From NCBI GenBank assembly GCA_027625915.1, contig JANTQA010000076.1, positions 1,426,001-1,490,000 of the forward strand: DNA of 64,000 nucleotides, read 5' to 3'. Under the pieces are notes generated by a model, which was not told where the DNA came from, searched no databases, and worked only from the letters and a program-made list of their open reading frames with translations. Shown here in pieces: positions 59,601-64,000 of this stretch (position 1 is its first letter; the number at the start of each line of letters is the position of its first letter). This stretch comes from Anaeramoeba flamelloides. Taxonomy: Eukaryota > Metamonada > Anaeramoebidae. A program made the translations under genes and the position numbers.

Positions 59601-61973
59601 GCTTATTTCTTATTTGTTCTTCAAAGGTCAATTATATAAAATAATTGATATTTGAAAAAAATGTTGGGAACCTTTGACAGAAACCAAGTTTAAATTATTC
59701 AATTTTAGATGTGTTTGAAATATGTATGTATATCTATATCTTTGTGTGTGTGTGTGTATGCTATTCAACAAAGTAAAAATTCGTAAAAATTTTTTTGTTA
59801 ACATTTATTTTTCTGAATTAAATTTTAAAATAGAGATGTTTATGAATAAAATTTATTTTTAATCAAGAAGAAAGAAATTAAATTTTTTTCTTGATACATA
59901 GTAGATAATAACAAAAAAAAATTTGACTAATGAATTTTGAAAAGATTTATAAAAGAAAATTTTTTAAAATGATGAATTTCAAAAGTTTATGCAGAGTGTC
60001 ACCGTTTTTTTGTAAGTAAAATTCTGATGGATTAAAATAAGGTAATATTGAAACCCTGTTTGAATTAGAATTAGATAAAACTGTTAAATTGTTTTGTCAA
60101 AGATGTTTTAAATGTAAATTTTGTGTTTTTTTGATTTTCTAAAAGAATGTTTTTAATTCCTTTTCTTAGATCTTAGGGTTATTGATTTTTAATAATATCT
60201 GAAGACACTTATGATAAGATACTCATAATTTTTTTTTGCTTTATTTGTAGATGATTATTGTTAAAATGTTTAAACCTTTGTATCAAAAAAAATAAATAAA
60301 TAAAAAAATTACCTTGGTATACGTTGAATTGGCATAATTAAAAAGAATGTTAATTTTAAACCCTTTACATCTGGTAACAATGATTGCTTTTCTAATAACT
60401 TTGCCAAATCCCTTTTTTTTGTTGTCAATTGAGCTAATGTTTGTATCGCTGAATTATAATTATTGATATAATTGGTATATATTTTTAAAAAGGAAACCAA
60501 TTTTAAAAAAATATCGCCTATTAAACTTTTTTCGTTCCAATTTGTACATCTTGGTTTAATTTCATTTAATAAAAGTTCGTTAAAATTAATAATTGAATCA
60601 ATTTGTGAAAAAATTGATCTGATCTGTATTGGGTTTACATGTTCTTTCATTGGATTTAGATAAACTTCAATCATAGTTTTGAGTGAAGTTACATATGTGA
60701 CTTCAGAGCTATATATTTCTTCGACTATTTTTTTTCTTCGATTTTTTAGTCTCCTTTCTTGTTTTTTTGTTAGTTTTTTTTTTTTTTTGGTTTTTTTACT
60801 TTTTTTTGTTTTTTGTGTTTCTTTGGTTTTTTGTAATATTTTTTTTGGTTCATTTTTTGTTCTTGTTCCTTTTCCCTTTTCAACCTTTAATACTGGTGAT
60901 TTTTCAAGTTGATTTTTAGTATTTTTTACTATGTTTTTTTCAATATTCTTTTTTTGAATTTTTTTTTCAATTTGTTTTGTTGATTTTTCAGAATCGTTTT
61001 CTTTTTCAAGATCATTTTCTGTTTTAATTATCTTATTATCAATTTTTGGTGTTTGTTTTTCAGGTTCGATTTTACTTATTTTTGCAATATTTTTTTTAAG
61101 AGCTTTTTCTTTTTCAATATTCTTATTTTCGATTTTTTCTGTAATTTGTTCTGTTGATTTTCCAGAATCGTTTTCTTTTTCAAGATCATTTTCTGTTTTA
61201 ATAATCTTATTATCAATTTTTGGTAATTGTTTGGTTAATTTTTTAGTTATTTTTGCTTTGTTTTTTTCATGATTTTTTTCTGTTTCAATTACCTTCTTAT
61301 TTTTGATTTTTGGTGCTTGTTCGATTGGTTCCATACTTTCTTTTTCTTCTTTCATGTTCTTCTTTTTGGTTTCTTTTTCTATTTGTTTTTTTTTTTTTTG
61401 TAATGGTAAATTTTCTGTTTTGTTATCTTTGTTTTGTTCTCTTTCATTTTTTATTTTTTTTTGTTCAGTATTTATCACCTTTTCAATTTTGTGTTTGGTC
61501 TCTTTTTCTGTTTTCAATTTCCCTTTAGGTCTTTGTTCAGGCTTAATCTCTTTTTCTGTTTCTATTTCCTTTTCTTTCATTTTTTTGATACTTAAATTTG
61601 AGGGTTTATCTTTTTCTTCTATTTTTTGGTCTTTTGGCTTAGTTTTTAATTGATTTTCAATCTTTTTCGGTTCAAAATTTTGGTTAAATAATTTTTGTCT
61701 TGTTTTGTTATTAATGTTGGTTTTAGGTTTATTGGCATCAAACCTTTTAGTTCGATGAATCACAATATTTGAACCGGAATTTGTTTTCGTAAAATTGTTT
61801 TCTCTTTTTGTTATTATTGTGGAAGCATTTTTTGTTTGTTCTTTAACTCTTTGTTCCCATTTATTAAATAATGTTGATCTTGTGTTTCGTAATTTTTCAT
61901 TTTTTGTTTTTGTTTGAATAGATAGAACAGTTTTTTCTTTATGAAGGCCTTGGCCCTTTATTTTTTCTGCCAT
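53662..61973 (-). CDS. RhoGEF with one DH and three PH domains, three exons
   Basis: A guanine-nucleotide exchange factor for Rho-family GTPases. Exons are 60313-61973, 57709-58546 and 53662-54759, with introns of 1.77 and 2.95 kb. Splices are PR-Y (phase 2, AG joined to A giving Arg554) and YQN-DEQ (phase 0). The protein has 1198 residues. Residues 1-400 are KEKE-type charged repeats with a repeated KKQTPKIDNKIIKTEND-like unit. The DH domain (about 412-600) contains EIYSSEVTYVTSL, IMPIQRIPRY and LLQDLVKHT. PH1 (about 612-757) has an acidic Asn insertion. PH2 (about 796-898) is split by intron 2. PH3 (about 975-1075) has GYIYKHSG, WKKRYVVL and the closing Trp helix FKWMEAI. A Lys/Glu tail of about 100 residues follows. 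The start is the first ATG at 61973. The basic tail and PH domains suggest membrane binding. Both introns hold repeats. Confidence 0.93.
55255..55800 (+). repeat. Second copy of the 1712-2258 repeat, in RhoGEF intron 2
   Basis: Aligned with 1712-2258 (TAAACTTAATT, TTAGATCTGA, ATCGATC, TTTTTGGAATGGG). It lies in the minus-strand gene's second intron. The ends are not clearly inverted here. Confidence 0.6.
56747..56874 (+). mobile_element. 5'-truncated LINE copy, about 100 bp
   Basis: 56761-56860 matches the last 100 bp of the LINE (GTGAAATCTATGATTTTA and CTAGAGTGTAAT). It is flanked by a short near-duplication, GTATGTCCTTTTCC and ATATGTCCTTTCC. This is the typical signature of target-primed reverse transcription with early arrest. 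Confidence 0.75.
58990..59712 (+). mobile_element. Y-family element, copy 2, in RhoGEF intron 1
   Basis: The left end is TTTTCCAGTAAAAGGGATCC. The right end is TGTTGGGAACCTTTGACAGA followed by AACCAAGTTTA. It contains a palindromic core at about 59300-59470 (TTGGTATTTGAATAATAAAT inverted at its far side). It matches 41237-41660 in reverse orientation. No coding sequence is seen. Confidence 0.65.
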
Positions 61974-62619
61974 TCTGATAATATTCCAGACCAAACTTAG
62001 TAAAACTTTTGTTTCTCCTCTTATGATATCTTTTTATTATTAAAAAATATTTAATAAATAAAAATATTTTTGCAATTAAATATGTATATGAAGAGATTAT
62101 TTTATTCATTTATAAGGTATGTTGTCGTTTTTTTTTTTATATTATTAAGTAATGATAAATTGAAAATTTTTAAATATTATTATTATTAAATAATAATATA
62201 ACCTATCTTGCAATAATTTTAGACTGGTAATCATTAATGAAATCTTTTTCCAAAATTCGAACACTTTTTTTTTTTTATAATTTTTTTTATTTTTTTCAAA
62301 AAAATTTTAAAAAGATAATTTTACTAATGTTTACAATTAAAATTCAAATTTCGATAATTGAACACGCTTAAATTTTGATTCCATTTGACCTTTTGATTTC
62401 AATTTAAATTCTAAGAATTAATCAATTTTTGGATTTGGTTTTTGTTTTAAGATGAAGGAAATAATAAATAAAATAATATTTGAAAAATATGAGAGCTTTT
62501 GCTACCATTTTTACAATTAAAATCGATTCGACAATTTTTTTACAATTTACACTTTTTTTTCTGGATTGGTTAAGTGTCTAGTCAATTATCGTGTATTTGC
62601 TCCATACGCGATGAGTGGT
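61974..62619. promoter_or_regulatory. Upstream region of the RhoGEF gene
   Basis: AT-rich presumed promoter and leader of the minus-strand gene. No named element is recognisable. Confidence 0.3.
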
Positions 62620-62765
62620 TTAGTATTAAAAAGGATAATGTGGAAGTGAACTTCTTTGTGTTGACAAAATTCAAATAACAAAAAAAAAATTTCCAATGGG
62701 TTTTATTAACAAAAAATATAATTAACAAAAAAAAAGTTTTAATAACCTAAAAAATTATTAACCGT
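62620..62765 (+). repeat. Dispersed repeat W, copy 2
   Basis: Matches 16370-16520 (ATTAAAAAGGATAATGTG, CTTCTTT, TTCCAATGGG, AATTAAC). A run of ten G follows at 62784-62793. Confidence 0.5.
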
Positions 62766-62796
62766 TTGGGAAAACAAAGTGAAGGGGGGGGGGAAG

Positions 62797-63177
62797 AAAG
62801 TTCAACACGGTTTTTAATTAGGAACCTTACCTGAAAACGAAAAGAAGCAAAATCAATTCTAAGAAGAAACAAATTAACTTGAAAAAATAATTCATTATAT
62901 TATTTTCAATCAAATCAACAAAAGCAATGTAGATCTCCTTTTGGTTATCGATATCGTTTGAGTTGTTTTGGAGATCCCAAAAATATTCAAATTTTTCAAC
63001 AAATTTTTAATAATTGATCAATCAAAGAAAAAACCCCGACCAAAAACATAGGATTAAAAAAAACTGTTATTGTGTTGAATCCTCCATTTTTGCCTTTAAA
63101 TCATTTATTTTTTCGTTTAATAGATCTTACTTTGAATTTTCAGGTAAGGCTCCTAATTAAAATTTGTGTTGAACTTT
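62797..63177. mobile_element. TIR element with about 40-bp ends (I)
   Basis: The left end AAAGTTCAACACGGTTTTTA and the TTAGGAACCTTACCTGAAAA that follows it are inverted at about 63136-63177 with few mismatches. The inner arm resembles the inner arm of the element at 5454-5916. Confidence 0.75.
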
Positions 63178-63186
63178 TTTTCCTGT

Positions 63187-63945
63187 TTAAGGGATTAGCG
63201 TCACCATAGATTTCTCTATAAATAAAGTATGTTGTAATTGGGTGTAAATGATATTAGTGCACTATGGCTCAAATAGCTCTAAAAAATCTATTATAAATCT
63301 TATTGCACAATAAATTATTACATTTTTTACTAATGATCACAATTAAAAAAGTTTCATTTTGAAAAAATTTTTTTTAATTCCTTTTCCAAATCTAAAAATA
63401 GAAACCCAAAATACCAGTATTCTGGTATTTAATAATTTAGATTTAGAACTTCCAAAAGTAACTATTTTTATAATTTTTTAATTTCAAAGATAAACTTAAT
63501 AATCATCAACATAAAAGCACAAAGACTGATTATTTTTGTTTGCTTTTGATAAAGGTTCTTGTAGCATCAATATATTTGCATGATTTGAGAAATAATTTGT
63601 CAAAAAAATTTATTGGTTAATTATTTAATTTTTAAAAAAAAATGAATTTTTTAGTAACTAATCTACATTTCGCCACAAATTTAAGAAAGATATTTTGTGA
63701 CTTTGTAGTCTGAATATTGATAATTCAACCTTTAAATTTATGGCGAAATGCAGATTTTATTCTGAAATTGTTGGGGTTTTTTACTAATAAATTAGGATCA
63801 TTTTTAATTGATAAATTCAACAAATATTACTACTTGACTAATCGATTTTTTAGAGACATTTGAACCATGTAGCACTAATGTGGTTAGGCCCAATAACAAC
63901 ATACTTTGATCCTAGGCTTCTCCTTGGTAGACGCTAATCCCTTAA
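63187..63945 (+). mobile_element. TTAA element F2, copy a, complete ends
   Basis: TTAAGGGATTAGCGTC at 63187-63202 is exactly inverted (GACGCTAATCCCTTAA) at 63930-63945. The first bases beyond TTAA, GGGATTAGC, closely resemble those of F1 (GGGAGTAGC), so F1 and F2 belong to one superfamily. Partial copies lie at 20859-21515 and about 3230-3400. No coding sequence is seen. Confidence 0.85.
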
Positions 63946-64000
63946 CTTTTTTTCTCAAATGGTAAACTGGATTCTCAATTTTACAAAATTGAAATTTAGA

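Noticed and set aside
1-64000. CRISPR arrays, rRNA genes, bacterial operons or LTR-type elements
   Set aside because: No regularly spaced repeats, no rRNA-like conserved blocks, and no paired long terminal repeats or integrase/protease motifs were seen.

Overview
The window is extremely AT-rich eukaryotic nuclear DNA. Its genes carry GT-AG introns, Asn- and Lys-rich low-complexity protein segments and long intergenic stretches. A multi-PH RhoGEF, a calmodulin-like gene and Asn-rich proteins suggest a free-living amoeboid protist. An Anaeramoeba-type genome is my best guess and an amoebozoan the main alternative; this is inference from style and gene content, not proof. Every coding call comes from reading frames, splice junctions and recognised motifs.

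Eight protein genes can be supported. They are: a calmodulin-like gene (31-804, minus) whose start codon appears to be split by an intron; an unknown nuclear-looking protein (8368-10149, plus); a polytopic membrane protein with a YciC/DUF975-like C-terminus (14191-15570, plus); an Asn-rich disordered protein with a 4E-T-like eIF4E-binding motif (22798-25500, minus); a small membrane protein with an unresolved 5' exon (29804-30343, minus); a secreted von Willebrand A domain protein (33944-34740, minus, two exons); a TMEM33/Pom33-family gene (42960-46251, plus, three exons); and a large RhoGEF (53662-61973, minus, three exons) with one DH and three PH domains.

The rest is mostly repeats. At least a dozen families of short terminal-inverted-repeat elements are present, and none encodes a visible transposase. 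They include TTAA-flanked elements (1500-2883, 43787-45320, 63187-63945), a TA-flanked Tc1/mariner-like MITE in two copies, a family with GGGGCCCA-bearing ends, long foldback elements, and a perfect 27-bp-arm hairpin. A degenerate non-LTR retrotransposon (LINE, 48757-52360) sits inside one DNA element with a 16-bp target duplication, and it is itself interrupted by a tRNA-like SINE with a 14-bp duplication. Nesting is common: element in element in element at 1351-2917, and foldback in repeat at 12440-13530.

The genes form no operon or pathway. The main theme is a gene-sparse, repeat-dense genome in which conserved genes (TMEM33, RhoGEF) tolerate transposon-filled introns of about 1.8 to 3 kb. 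The RhoGEF (Rho-GTPase activation), the calmodulin-like protein (Ca2+ signalling), the TMEM33 homologue (ER/nuclear-envelope shaping) and the eIF4E-binder (mRNA repression or storage) are separate housekeeping or signalling functions.
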